Below are positions 44,101 to 55,778 of a stretch of DNA of 64,000 bases, piece by piece (position 1 is the stretch's first letter; each line of letters opens with the position of its first letter). The notes beneath the pieces are model-generated. The model was not told the origin of the DNA and ran no database searches. It saw only the letters and a list, made by a program, of their open reading frames with translations. The stretch comes from Plectosphaerella cucumerina (Eukaryota > Ascomycota > Sordariomycetes > Glomerellales > Plectosphaerellaceae). The stretch covers positions 6,882,001 to 6,946,000 of the forward strand of contig JAGPXD010000001.1 of assembly GCA_020746995.1 (NCBI GenBank), read 5' to 3'. The position numbers were made by a program, and so were the translations under genes.

Positions 44101-44785
44101 TTACACGGCTTGGAGTGTTGTCTTCATGTTCGGGAACCACCCACGGCCCAGGACTGGATGTCCAAGCACTCCCGGCACCTCATCCATTGGCCCACCAAGC
44201 AACGGCTTCAGGAACGACAACGTCCTCGCGCGGGCAAGTTTGGCCGCGGCCCGATCGTAGTTCGCATGCTCCGGCACGGCGAAGAAGTCCTCCGTGCCCG
44301 GATAGACCACGACATCCGCCCCCTCCCGCTGCAGTATCCCGTTGGCCCCGCCCGGCATGTGCGCCAGCACTGCAACCGGAGCGGCAACTTCTCCCGGCCT
44401 GGTGTTGTAGAGTACCACGGCCTCCACTCCGTCGCGCTGCTTCATGATCGCCGGGATGCACGGGCTCCCCGGCGAGACATGTGCTGCATCGCGTCAGTCC
44501 GACTCCTCCCTCGTCCGCGAATCTCTCACCAATGATGCCGAATCGTGTCTTGTCGCTGCACGCCCAGAGCTCAAGCAGCGCATCAATGGCGTCGTCGAGA
44601 CTGGCGTCTACGACCGGCGCTGGCTCGCTCTGGCTGACTGACACATGAGCAACGGCGAATCCGGCCAGGGCCCATTCATGCGGAAGCGTCGGGGCAGCAT
44701 CGCCGAGCGTGTCTTCCGTGATGACGATGACGCCGGGGCCGTTCCCTCGGCGGCTCAGCGGAGGTTGCGTACTGATGTAGGGCAT
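44101..44785 (-). CDS. Dienelactone-hydrolase-like protein
   Basis: Two exons (44530-44785, 44101-44483) with a 46-bp intron give 212 residues starting MPYISTQPPLSRRGNGPGVI. An ATG at 44866 would add 27 residues without conserved features. The order of elements (PGVIVITEDTLGD near the N-terminus, ALLELWACSDKTRFGIIAHV around the elbow, AAPVAVLAHMPGGA, and EHANYDRAAAKLARARTLSF near the end) follows the dienelactone hydrolase family, and HANYDRAAAKLARARTLSFL is its typical C-terminal helix. A clear G-x-C-x-G nucleophile elbow is not visible where it should be (GIIAHVSPGSP), so catalytic activity is doubtful. It may be a degenerate or repurposed member. Confidence 0.65.
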
Positions 44786-45400
44786 GACTGTGTCGGTATT
44801 CTGTCGATGCCCAAAGTGAGCTGATCCCCCCACGACACCGGCGTGCCTCTGCTTTATACTGCCCATCGACACCACCATCCTGCTCAACTTCTCAGAGAAA
44901 CCTGCTTTACGAGAAGCAATAGTCCCGTCCGCATGATCTGAGCTACAGCGCCCTGTGCGAGGTCTGGCCTGGCCTGACCTGAAGACGAGGTCATCCCCGC
45001 ACGTGCCATCACGGATGTGGCATCACTCCGACCCCCGACCAGGCCATACCGGCTCACGGTCCTCCTGCTCCCCAGCGAGGCGAGAAAAAGGCGGCCCGAA
45101 CCAAAGGAAACTTGCCAGTGACATCCCTTCCCTCGCGGAACCCGACCCGGAAGCCCAGGCCAGGCGAGGCCATGTGCAAGGGGCGCCAGAAAACGCCCGA
45201 TAGGTCCCGGACCATCGCACGATGCGCTGCGGGGCGGCTCGACCCGGGTCTTGGCGGGTATTCCTCGCCTTCCTGACCTTGCCCATCTCCCTCGTCACTT
45301 GATCCTTCGGCATGACATTGTTGCAGCAGGCCTTCCATTCCCTTCCCTCTCTATGCTGCACTTGTCCTTTTCCAGCGCGTCCCTTGTAGGTATGTATGCC
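44786..45400. other. Intergenic region
   Basis: About 0.6 kb: promoter of the dienelactone-hydrolase-like gene and 3' UTR of the phosphoesterase gene. A plus-strand frame crossing from 45251 is a shadow of the phosphoesterase. Nothing else is supported. Confidence 0.4.
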
Positions 45401-47470
45401 CTATGCCTTTCCATCCACACCCTCATCCCCCACCATCCGGATCCTCCCCTCCAGCACCGGCGCAATCACCCTCGTCCAGTCAACAGCAAAGTCACCCTCC
45501 TCCAGCGGGTCAACCTCGCGCGACATGCACCCCGCCTTCTTCGCCCACCGCCCGAAGAACTTGCGCATCAGCAGCAGCTCCAGGTCAATGGCCGCCAGAT
45601 CCTTCGCCTCCATGTCATGCACCGCCTTGACAGCCTGATACTGCTCATCATCACCGCTCTCCTCATCATCGCCAGGTGGCCGCAGGCCAACACCCAGCCG
45701 CTTCTGCATCCAGTCGCGCCACGACGGGCTTTCGGCGCCCATGCTGCTCGTGCGCCGGTCGAAGTATCCATCCTGCACCGCCGTCGGGTCCACGTTCCAT
45801 GGCGCCCTAGGCTTGCGCTCCACCACCGGCGTCGTCGCTGTGTCAGCCACCTTGACCCAGTGGTCGCTCAGGTTCTTCCACTGGCCCACCGTCCGCAGAC
45901 CCATGAAGTACTGCCGCAGCATCGTCGAGATGAGGATGCCGTTCTCCTCGTCCACGATTTCCTCGGCCGTGCCTCCCTCGGGCTCCACCAGCAAAGAGTC
46001 GAAACCGTCCTTGCCACGCGCCATGTACCCGCGCGTCGCCAGGGTGTACTTCTTCTCAAAGTCGAGCGGCTCGCCACCCAGCCTGGCGTAGTTGAGGCGC
46101 GAGTCGGGCGCCCTGGATGGGTCAAACTCGAACTCGATATTGGACACCTGCGGGAATCGCCCCTCCTGCGCCGGGTACTGCGACACGCCGTTCTCGAGCG
46201 CGTCCCATACCTGTTTTCCTGTCACACGGATGAAGACGACGGGGTCCTCGAACGGGAAACAGTTTGTGATGTCGCGCACGCGCAGCACGCCAGGCGGGTA
46301 GATCTGGTCGCCGCGGATCGTGCCGGCCGCCATGATGGCCGCGTCGGCGTGGTGGTAGTGGCGCATGATGTCGCAGACGATGTTGCCAATGTTGCTCTCG
46401 CGCATGCGCACCGTCGAGAAGCGCGCGTCCAGCGGCGTCGCTGTCCACCCGATAGGTTTGCACAGCTGATGCTTGAGCTTGGACGTGAGCTGGCCGGAGA
46501 TCTCGAGCGTCACGGGGTCCTCGGGGATCGAGGAGACGATGTCTCGCCGCAGGATGTCAAAGTCCCACTTGCCGGACCCGTCCTCCTTGCGCCGCGCCTC
46601 GATGTAGCTAAGCTGCTTGAAGTCAGTGCCACTGCGGAGGACGTGCGTGCCCTCAATCAGGCTGTGGGCGTAGAAGTGGTCGTGGCCGCCGAGGATGATG
46701 TCCATGAGGCCTTCAGTTTGCCGTGCGAGCTTGTTGTCATTGGGCTCGCGCATGTGGCTCAAGCAGATGACAATCTCGGCACCCTGGGCACGCAGCTCGG
46801 GTACCAGCTCTTTGGCCGTCTCGGTGGCCGACTTGTAGATGAGGTTTGGTGGCAGTGAGTTGATGGTCTCGAGCCACTCACGCTCACCGAGGCCAATGAA
46901 GCCGATCTTGATGCCATTGGAGGATGTCATCATGTGGGTGCGCTTTGCATTACCCAGCGGCACATTGTCCCCAAGGGCGGGGTCCAGCACGTTGGCCAGC
47001 AGCCAGGGGAAGCTGCATTTCGCCGTCAGGGTCTGGAACTGCAGGACGCCGAAGTCGAAGTCGTGATTCTGCCGGGGTCAGTGAAAATGGACACCGTAGA
47101 AGACGGAGGAACCCACCCCGACGCAGGCACAGTCGGTCCCGATCAGGTTGAGGACCGGCACCATGTGCTCGCCCTTTGTGACGGAACTCTCCAGACTCGG
47201 GTTGAAGGCGTCGCCCGAGAAGAGCGAGATCAACTCCGACTGGCCGCGGAAGCGCTCATCTCCTCGGTAGGTATTCACAGCCGTGATGAAGCGGGCTATG
47301 CCACCCATGGGCTCTGCGCTCGACGGGTCCAAGTGGTAGACATCGTTGTAGTGCATCAGGCGCAGGTCAGGCGGTGAGGCCGTGGCGGCAAAGGCGAAGC
47401 CATCTTGCGACGTGCGACCAGAGCCGTAAGTGACCGTGGGTCTGTCCTCAGCTGGGGCGTTCCTAGGCAT
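45401..47470 (-). CDS. 5'-nucleotidase/UshA-type metallophosphoesterase
   Basis: Two exons (47117-47470, 45401-47068) with a 48-bp intron give 673 residues. The N-terminal calcineurin-like domain has LRLMHYNDVYHLDP, LFSGDAFNPS, GNHDFDFG (formed across the splice junction), ICLSHMREPND and LGGHDHFYAH, the metal-binding set. The C-terminal nucleotidase domain has DIMRHYHHADAAIMAAGTIR, RDITNCFPFEDPVVFIRVTG and ALENGVSQYPAQEGRFPQVS, typical for substrate binding. No signal peptide or anchor is seen, so it is probably intracellular, unlike secreted UshA. The product ends in a Glu/Asp-rich helical extension of about 120 residues. Reaction: dephosphorylation of nucleotides or related phosphoesters; exact substrate unknown. 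Confidence 0.88.
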
Positions 47471-48572
47471 CTCGAAAGAGAGAACAGGGGTTGGAAGTCG
47501 CGGAAGGATTCTCCGGGCTCGGTGTTCGGAAGGCTCGGCGGGGGCTCAGCCGGCGTCGGTGCCTGACACGGGGGGAGATGAAAATAGAAGCAAAGAGCGA
47601 AGCAAGCGAGATCTCGTAGCGTGTCCAAAGAGACCGGTGCTGCCAAGGAGCGAGGGAGAGGCGGGGGGAGGGACGGAAGATTGCCAGTAGATCTTGGCAA
47701 GGGCGGGCAATTGGTGATATCGGGGGGTCGGTGAGCGAGGCTGTGCTCTGCGCCGGGCTCCACGGCGGCCTGTGAGGAGGTGCCTGGATTCGCTGGCACG
47801 TGTGGTGTGGTGCGATCAGGGGTGGCGGGCGGCGTGAGGCGGGAGGCGAGGCGGGAGAGACGGGCGTCGTTTGTGTGAGAGCTGAGCTGAACCGATGAAG
47901 TGACACGGCGACCACAGAGACGATGCGGGGGCGGGGCTGTGCCGGCAGCCACCGATAAGCCAAACCCTGATCTCTTATCGGTCAGCATCAGCTTAGTCAT
48001 CTTGTCCACAGCGGTACGTACCCGGATTGCCCCGATCGACCCTGGCTGGACTCACCCTGATCTTATTCCAACCTCATCTCTCTGCCCAGCATGCGCCCAA
48101 CACAAACGTAGCCACGGCCTGGGCACCTATCCTCTGCAAATGCGCGCAAGCCTCCTACGTCTCAGGACCCATCCCAGCATTCCCCGTCAATTGTCTCGTC
48201 CGTCGAACGGAGCGGAGCACCCCGGTTCCATCTCCGCCCGATAACCTTGATTTCAGGTCAAGCCTTTTTGCTCCCGTCGCCTTGGCATGGCATCTAAGAC
48301 AGTGATCGACAAAGCATCAATTCCGCTAACAAACAAGACTAGACTCCTAGCACCAAGAAAAAGCAGTACAGTTCATCCAAGGCATCTCGTCATATCCTTT
48401 CGTTCCATGTCGTGTCGTTAGGCTCGTGGGGCCCCCGTCCCGCCTGATTTTCCCTCCACAGAGTTTCACCCGGGTGCATCCCTGGGAAGATGCCGAGGGA
48501 GAGGGCCCCAAGACCCCTTCGTCCGGTCTATTCCTTCGCCTCGGTCAGCTTCAGCTCGTGGCCCCTTGCCAC
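47471..48572. other. Intergenic region
   Basis: About 1.1 kb between the phosphoesterase start and the glycerate kinase stop (both minus strand). Minus-strand Pro/Ser-rich frames just upstream of the ATG look like 5' leader. No gene is supported. Confidence 0.4.
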
Positions 48573-49820
48573 TCAGGCCCAGATCTGATCGGCCTGCACC
48601 GCCTGGAGAAGCTTGCGCGACGCCAGCATGCGGCCGACAACGATCATCCGCATGACGCCCTCGGCGCTCTCCTTGGTCAGCCTCTCGGCCTCCTTGATGG
48701 CCTCCTCCAGAGTCGTGGGCTTCTGTAGGATGCACGTGTACGCATCAATGCCCACAGCGTAGTTGACGTTGGCTCCAGGTCCAATGGTCCCAGCAATGGC
48801 GATGACAGGAAGACCGAAGCGCTTCGCCCGCGTGGCAATCTCTGCAGGGATCTTCCCGCGAGGTGTCTGGTCGTCGATGCCTCCCTCGGCGGTGAGAACC
48901 AGGTCGCAATCATCAAACAGCGTCTCAAAGTCGACGTACTCAGCCACCACCTCGTACCTCGGCCGCAGCTTGGCACCGACCAGCCTGAGGCCGGTGCCCA
49001 GCCCGCCAGAGGCGCCGCCGCCAGGAGCCTTGCCCACCTTGGCGTCGCACAGAAAGCGGCCGGCCACGACGGCGAGAACATCCATGGCGGCAGAAAGGCG
49101 CTCTGTCTGCTCAGCCGAGGAGCCCTTCTGCGCGCCGAACACCCTGGCGACGCCCTTGGGCCCGCAGAGGACGTTGGTCCAGTTGACGGCAACCTCGATG
49201 GAGGCCTTCTTGACGCGCTCGTCGATCTTGGTGAGGTCGATGTTGGCGAGGCGGGTCAGTGACTCGCCGCCGCCGCAGGTCGGGATGGGAAGGCCGTCAT
49301 GGTCCAGGAGGCGGGCGCCCAGGGCCTGGAGCATGCCAGCACCGCCGTCGCAGGTGCCCGAGTCGCCACAGCCAACCACAATGCGCTCCGCACCCTCGTC
49401 GAGGGCAGCAAGGATAAGCTCGCCTACGCCAAAGGTGGTAGTGAGTCCTGGGTTGCGCAGATGGTTGGGCACCAGGCTCAGGCCAGCCGCCGCGGCCATT
49501 TCGATGACGGCAGTGCGGGGGGCCTTGGTTGTAGAGGTACCGAGGATGCCGAAGAATGATTCGACCGGTGCTCCCACTGGGCCTGTGACGGTGATGGGGT
49601 AGAGCTTTCCGCCAGTAGCGGCCACGAGGGCCTTGGTAAAGCCCTCGCCGCCATCGACGAGAGGAACTTTGCGGACTGTTGCGCCGGGAAGCACCGAGAG
49701 GATGCCGGCTTCGATGCAGTCGGCCGCTACCTCGGGCTCGAGGCTGCCCTTGAACCCAGACGGGCACACGAGCACCTTCATGCCGAGGGCGGAAGCAGTG
49801 GAGGACATGGCCAGCTGCAT
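48573..49820 (-). CDS. Glycerate kinase (GlxK/GarK type)
   Basis: An intronless gene of up to 415 residues; the ATG at 49820 is used, and 49808 or 49781 are alternatives because conservation begins at MKVLVCPSGFKGSLEP. The protein matches the two-domain bacterial-type glycerate kinase family: VRKVPLVDGGEGFTKALVAA, GPVGAPVESFFGIL, ERIVVGCGDSGTCDGGAGML, ALGARLLDHDG, LVLTAEGGIDDQTPRGKIPA, and VIAIAGTIGPGANV. It phosphorylates D-glycerate with ATP to phosphoglycerate, feeding glycolysis from glyoxylate or serine metabolism. All motifs are complete and the length is a little above the bacterial average of about 380. Likely cytosolic. Confidence 0.93.
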   Translation of the reverse strand: MQLAMSSTASALGMKVLVCPSGFKGSLEPEVAADCIEAGILSVLPGATVRKVPLVDGGEGFTKALVAATGGKLYPITVTGPVGAPVESFFGILGTSTTKAPRTAVIEMAAAAGLSLVPNHLRNPGLTTTFGVGELILAALDEGAERIVVGCGDSGTCDGGAGMLQALGARLLDHDGLPIPTCGGGESLTRLANIDLTKIDERVKKASIEVAVNWTNVLCGPKGVARVFGAQKGSSAEQTERLSAAMDVLAVVAGRFLCDAKVGKAPGGGASGGLGTGLRLVGAKLRPRYEVVAEYVDFETLFDDCDLVLTAEGGIDDQTPRGKIPAEIATRAKRFGLPVIAIAGTIGPGANVNYAVGIDAYTCILQKPTTLEEAIKEAERLTKESAEGVMRMIVVGRMLASRKLLQAVQADQIWA

Positions 49821-51967
49821 TTGTGTGGTTTGGTGAGGGTAAGGGGTTATGCGTGATGTGATGTGATGGAAGGTTTGGAGCGAGTGGAGAGGGTTGGATA
49901 GTTGATGATGTGGATGAGCGAGTGTTTTGAAGCGAGAGTAAGTGTGTGGGGGTGAACGAATGGTGAGAGGAGCTTGTTATGGTTTGATACCGGTTTTTTT
50001 TCTGACTTTGGACCAGGTTTGCCCGTCGTCTTTATAGACGTCAGACACAAGAAGTCTTCGCCAACACAGCAGTCTCACCGTCTTGTCAAGCGGCAGTTTG
50101 GAGACAAGGAGAACTTCTCCCGGACTCGGGGAGGCGCAAGGCAAGCAGGATCTTTTCTTAGAAACAGTCGCGAGCACGGAGATGATGCAGAGTCCGCAAG
50201 CGGGCTGAGGGGGAAGGCTCCATGTCGCGAGAGCATCACGCCCGCCCGCTTGGCCTGAAGAGGCACGAGCTCACATGCTCCGTCTTGTCCTGCCCTGCCT
50301 GCCCTGCCGGGCTTAATGGTCGCCGAATCACTTGCCTGCCCGCCACTGAGGCCGTGCCCGGGCGCGGTTCGGAGATGAGCCAGCCTTGAAGGAGAATGTG
50401 CTCGTGTGAGGAAAAGGGCCCTCTTGGCAGGCTGTCCGGTGGTAACACTAGATAGCATCAGCCCTGCGATCGCCGTCATCCCCAGAGACGCGGGAGAGAG
50501 GGGCGGCAAGTACGACAGTGTCAAAAAGGGGGGGAAGGGCATGCCTCCGCCTGGTTGCCAAGCGACTTTTGTGTGCCACTGGTCGCTGGACAGCGCACGA
50601 CGGCGCCCGGATCCATGACCTTGTCGTTGAGAAGAGAGATGACCGGTGCCTCTTGGCGTCCCTTGCATCGTCGGACGGCCGGGCCAGCTGGTGACGGCAT
50701 CCCTGAAGGGGCCACTCTTCACGCTGCCAGACATAGCCCGCCCCGGGGGCGCGCCAGAGTGGCGATCATCACGACATCCGGAAGCCGGGGACCCATCAGG
50801 GTAGAAACAGTCCAGAAGCGGCGTGCCATTGGACCCTGGATCGGCTCATGAGCTTCGCCCTGGGGGCCTTGGCGGATCAGGCCGCCGGTTTACAACGATC
50901 TCGGCGCCGGCGGTCAAAGTAAACAGGACATGTGGTTCGGGTCTCGGGGGTGAGGACGGCCTTTGATACGCCGGGGAGCGAGGAGGACTGCTGGCAACGT
51001 GAACTGTGCAGCATGCCACATGATCTCGTATCGCATCCTTCCGAGATGAAACGGCTCAACTGCCAAGGGGAGGCGGAGGCACCATGCCCAACGAAGGCAC
51101 GAAAGAAAGATGGCAGAAGTCTTTGAAACCGACGGGAAGTCTGGCTGCTCCCGCGCGCGGGCGACGAGTAGAGCCGGCGGCGAGAGGCACAGCCCGGGAG
51201 CGGACTAGGCCCCGGAGCACAGCCACGGTTGACGTAGCGCCGGGCGACCCAAATGTCTCTCTCTCACGCCAGACGGGGCCCAGTCTAGGGAGCAGAGCCA
51301 TGATGCGTGCCAAGGCGAGCTTAACGAGCTTAAACATTTTGCGCCAAGGGCCAACGGGGGACGGGCGGGCCAAGTAGAGGCTGTTCCCGTGGGTGGTGTC
51401 GCATGTCCCCCCTTTTTTTCCCTCGCCTCGGATTCCCGGAGACTGTCTCCTTTTCCCCCCCACCCCGCGCCCACTCTTGTCTTGACCACCAACGGCCGGC
51501 ACCCCAGGTGGGCGATGCTGCGTGCAGCGGCGGGTTGAGTGTATTTTTATCCCGTCTGCCTGCCAAGAGGGGGCTTCCCCTTCTCCCGGGAGATCTTTTG
51601 CCCTGTGCTGCGACTCTGGCGCAGCCGTGGTAGTGCGCGCATGCGGTCAGTGGCGCGGGCCAGAGGTGCGCTGTCGCGTGTCCACCCCTCCTCTTCTCGG
51701 TTGTGCTGGCTAGCTGGTTTGCCGCCGATGTGACGACGACGATATAAGCTCAGGCTTGTCACGGCCTGGCAGGTTTCTTCTGGAATGGGAAGATCATCAC
51801 CCCGCATCCCAGTCGCTCGCTTGACATCTCAAACATCTCATCCCAACGCTCGCTTCTTCCCACTTTTGTAGATACAACGCGCCCCCCTTTTTCCCATCTC
51901 ATCACATTACTCGCATACTCCGCTGTTTCCTCCCTTGTATCTCTTATCACACCCCCTCTTGCCCATT
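49821..51967. other. Intergenic region, 2.1 kb, divergent promoters
   Basis: The longest gene-free stretch here, between the outward-facing glycerate kinase and MFS transporter genes. It has a pyrimidine-rich tract near 51400-51470 and a TATAAG at 51743-51748, about 220 bp before the transporter ATG. Many overlapping frames of 60-220 codons exist on both strands but are Gly/Pro/Arg-rich and motif-free. A short uncalled gene cannot be ruled out. Confidence 0.45.
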
Positions 51968-53986
51968 ATGGCCGCCTCTCAAGAAGCTTATGAGCTGCCG
52001 AGGAAGCCTCTTCCCTCGGAGGTTCCTCTGCGGCGGAAGCTGACCAGATCGCACTCAACGCTTTGGAGACCTTGGAGCCCGATTATTGCCACAAGCACAC
52101 TCAAGGAGTACGAGAGGTCTATCTACAAGTATCCGTGGCTTGACTCGGAGCAGAGCAACGAAACTCACTACGAGGACCTTGAGGGTGGTTACGGCTCCAT
52201 CCCTCAGATGGAGGACGCAAAGGAGCGGGAGCTGGAGGACGCTGGCCAAAGGCTCCTAGCTCCCGTCAAGGAGCACCCTTCCGATAACAGCGGAGCCAAC
52301 ACGCCTCCTGAGCAAGACCCAAACCTGGTGAGTGTGAACAAACTCTTCCTTCATCTGCCCAATCCTAATCCAGAAAAAGGTCACCTGGGACTCGCCCAAC
52401 GACCCAGAGAACCCCAAGAACTGGCCCAAGTCCAAGAAATGGACCGCCACCGTCCTCGTATCCTGCTTCACTTTCATCTCTCCCGTCTCCTCCACCATGT
52501 TGGCCCCTGCCCTGCCAGTTCTGGCGAAGGAGTTCAATATCTCGTCCTCCATCGAAACGTACTTCCTCATGTCGATCTTCCTGCTGGCCTACGCCGTCGG
52601 ACCTTTCATTCTTGGCCCTCTTTCCGAGATGTACGGCCGCGTCGTCGTGCTGCAGAGCGCAAACATGGTCTTCCTCATCTTCAACACCGTGGCGGGTTGG
52701 TCGACCAATAAGGAGATGATGTTGGCGTTCCGCTTCCTCAGCGGTCTCGGTGGAAGTGCACCTCAGGCTGTAGGTACAAAGAGAAGATATTGGCTCTTTA
52801 GATGCTGATAGATGGCCAGCTTGGCGGCGGTGTCCTCAGTGACTGTTGGCGCGCCGAAGAGCGTGGCATGGCCCACGCAGTCTACTCCCTCGCCCCCTTC
52901 CTCGGCCCAGCCGTCGGTCCCATCGGTAAGTATCCCTCCCCTTCCACCTCACTACACTTCCACTAACACCCAATTTCCAGCCGCCGGCTATCTCACACAA
53001 TATCTCAACTGGCGCTGGATCTTCTGGACTGTCAGCATCGCAGACGCTCTCGTCCAGATCCTCGCCTGCCTCTTCCTTCCCGAGACCTACACTCCCAAAA
53101 TCCTCCTCCTCAAGGCCCGCCGACTGCGCAAGGAGACGGGCAACGATAAGCTCTTGACCGAGTACGAGCGACCGGACCGCACATTCGGCCAGACGCTGCG
53201 CAAAAACCTTGTCCGGCCGTTCATCATGCTGTTTACTCAGCCGGCACTGCAGGTGACGGCTCTGTACAGAGCGTACCTGTACGGGCTGATGTACCTTGTG
53301 TGAGTAGCAAAGCACTCTCCAGTGGAGAAACTCAAGCTGATGTTGGATGTTTAGCCTCGCTTCCTTCCCCATGGTGTGGTCGCAGCAGTATGACCAGGAG
53401 CCTGGTCCTGCGAGTTTGAACTACATCTCCCTCGGCGTTGGCTTCGTCATCGGCCTGCAGATCTCTGGACCTCTGATTGATAAGGTGAATGCCATCACAA
53501 CGCCCTCTTCCCAGGCCAATACTGACTCTGTGCCCTCAGACTTACGCTCACCTTCAAGCCAAGTACAACCACCCCGGCCGGCCCGAGTTCCGAGTGCCCC
53601 TCATGTACCCGACCGCCATCGTAGTGCCCACCGGCCTCATCATCTACGGCGTCGGCGCACACTACCGCGTACATTGGGCCGTCCCCAACGTTGGCGCTGG
53701 AATTTTCGCCGCCGGTCTCATCCTCTCCTTCCAGTGTGTGCAGACATACACGATCGACACGTACGAGCGGTACGCGGCCAGCGCCACCGGGGCGGCGGCG
53801 TTCGTCCGCACCATGGCGGGCTTCAGCTTCCCACTGTTTGCGCCGAGCATGTACGATAAGTTGGGCATTGCTCTTGGCAACGGCGTCATGGCTGCTGTTG
53901 CTCTGGTGTTGGGTATTGTGGTGCCTACGCTCATGTGGAAGTATGGCGCGTGGCTGAGGAGCAAGAGCCAGTATTGCTCTGGATGA
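51968..53986 (+). CDS. MFS transporter (DHA1 type)
   Basis: Six exons (51968-52327, 52374-52769, 52820-52925, 52981-53299, 53355-53484, 53540-53986) join in frame to 585 residues; introns are 46-55 bp. A cytosolic N-terminus of about 120 residues ends in WDSPNDPENPKNWPKSKKW, the motif before TM1 in fungal drug:H+ antiporters. The twelve-helix core includes LGPLSEMYGRVVVLQ (loop 2-3 motif A), RFLSGLGGSAPQA, LAPFLGPAVGPIAAGYLTQY (motif C-like) and NWRWIFWTVSIADAL. Plasma-membrane efflux of drugs, polyamines or metabolites is inferred from the family; the substrate is not known. No biosynthetic gene sits next to it. Confidence 0.93.
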
Positions 53987-55778
53987 TGGGGAAAGGGGTT
54001 GATACGATTTTATTCAGCATGACATGACTGCATGATTTTGCACATATGTACGAACGAAACGAACAAACATGAAGCGTTGCGATTTGATTTAGACCGGCGT
54101 GTAAGTGTTGATGGATAAAAAGAAACATCAGTCTCACTATTAACTCGGATTTTCTACTGCAATGCTTGGTCGGGAAGTGACAACTGCAACTTACACTTGT
54201 TGCATGCTTCCCAAAATGGGTACAAAATCGTCAAAGTCTTACGGGAGAATACAAGATGCTGGGTACCATGACATTGAGGCACCCTGGCATGGCTATCACC
54301 GCGCATTCGAAGCCACCTGTGATCACCCAGGCAACCATCACCTAAGGAGAAGCGGCCATGTTGAAGATGTCACGGTGATACAAGCAGACGGAAGAACACG
54401 TCGTGCCGCCTGCCGCGGGCATAAGTGACTGCCCAGCCGGAAACCGGCGGCGATCCGGGTGTCAGACCGACCAGGTTCACTGCAATAAGCGACATCCCCT
54501 GCACGAGAATGGGACACCCCTCAAGACCCTTGAACACAGTACGCCGAGCTGTACCCCACAAGTGTCGGACTTCCGTGACATGGAGCAGACATTCCATAAG
54601 AGGGTGGCAGTTATCTTCAATCCAACCTCCCAGCCCGTATCGTTTCCGAAGGATGTTTGGGCAGACGCACTGCAACACACCTGCCAGAGAAGCTGCAGAA
54701 ATGTCAAGTTCTTCCAAGTTTTGCACAGTTCCCCTCTCTACCCTATCTCCCCGACCTTCTTCATATGGAAGGCGCCGATGATGGAAGATGCAGGATGTTA
54801 CGATACCGCCTTCTTCCGGCGGCCGATGGACACCCATCTGCGAGGGGTCATTGTGTGATTGGGCCTATCATGGTTCTTACCCCTGTGTTCTGCCCCATAG
54901 TCCCTTGTTGCTCCATGCAGCTGCATGACTCGCCGGATTGCCTGTGGAATGTATGTTCCTTATTCTTGACTCTTGACTCTTGACACGCATCTCAATGCCT
55001 CGCCCTCGCGACGATGTAATACCGAGCTCGGGCCAATCGATTGCCGTTAGGATGATGCTCCCAAGCGCATACCTCAGCACGAACAACCGCACACCCTCTA
55101 CTACCAAGGACGACTGCATATCATTGTGCCCTGCGACAGAAGACCTCACACCACTCATCCCGGCAATCCGCGCACTCCGCTCCGTCACCGGCGTCCGCCA
55201 AGTATCCTACCCCCATCTGAATCCTCAACACCATCCCCGAACTGACAACCTCGTTACGATGGCCCCAGCCATCCACCAGGGTCCCCCATGCTCGCCCCGC
55301 CAATGTTTACACGACGAGAAGGCCAGTGCTCACCACAGGACCCGCGGCGATGCCTGCTAGCCTTGATCTAATCTAATCAGATCATCTGATAAAAATCCAT
55401 CAGCGGTCAGGCGCTCACGAACCCCGGGTCCAGCCTCCCAGCCTCCAGAGGAGAAGCCACGGAGAAAGGTTTTCACCAGGCCGGACGTGCCGGGCGATGG
55501 CCCGGTGGTGCACTGCGGACTGTCTTGGCGGCTCCATCGTGATGTCGGCCTTGCAGCATCGCAGCGTTGCATCCGCCGGTTCGAGCCGGCCAGGGCAGCC
55601 GGCCTCGGAGATCAGACCGTTTGGGCGAGCACACTCCGAGGGGAGAGGGGAGCTCGCCATTATCGTGCAGATGCGGTCGCAGCTATAAAACCCGCAGCAG
55701 GACCAGCGGTGCCTTTTGTCCAGAGGAGGAGAGTCACCACCACCAGCTCATTCAAGACCCTGACGGTGCCCTTCCGCA
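53987..55778. other. Intergenic region, 1.8 kb
   Basis: Between the MFS transporter and subtilase genes. Frames of up to 155 codons (54370-54858 on both strands) have no domain motifs or intron support. The 3' part contains the subtilase promoter with TATAAAA. Slightly more AT-rich than the coding DNA; no repeat was recognised. Confidence 0.45.
55684..55690 (+). promoter_or_regulatory. TATA box of the subtilase gene
   Basis: TATAAAA lies 89 bp before the ATG at 55779, followed by a short leader. A good consensus match at a normal distance, suggesting a regulated, strongly transcribed gene. Confidence 0.6.

Noticed and set aside
45251..46858. 535-codon open frame on the plus strand
   Set aside because: Opposite strand of the phosphoesterase exon; Arg/His/Val-rich composition without any domain.
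54370..54858. Overlapping frames of about 150 codons on both strands
   Set aside because: No domain or signal peptide, no introns, both strands equally open; likely chance.
55565..55600. tRNA T-arm-like sequence (GGTTCGAGCC)
   Set aside because: The loop would have six bases instead of seven, and no matching acceptor, D or anticodon arms are present.
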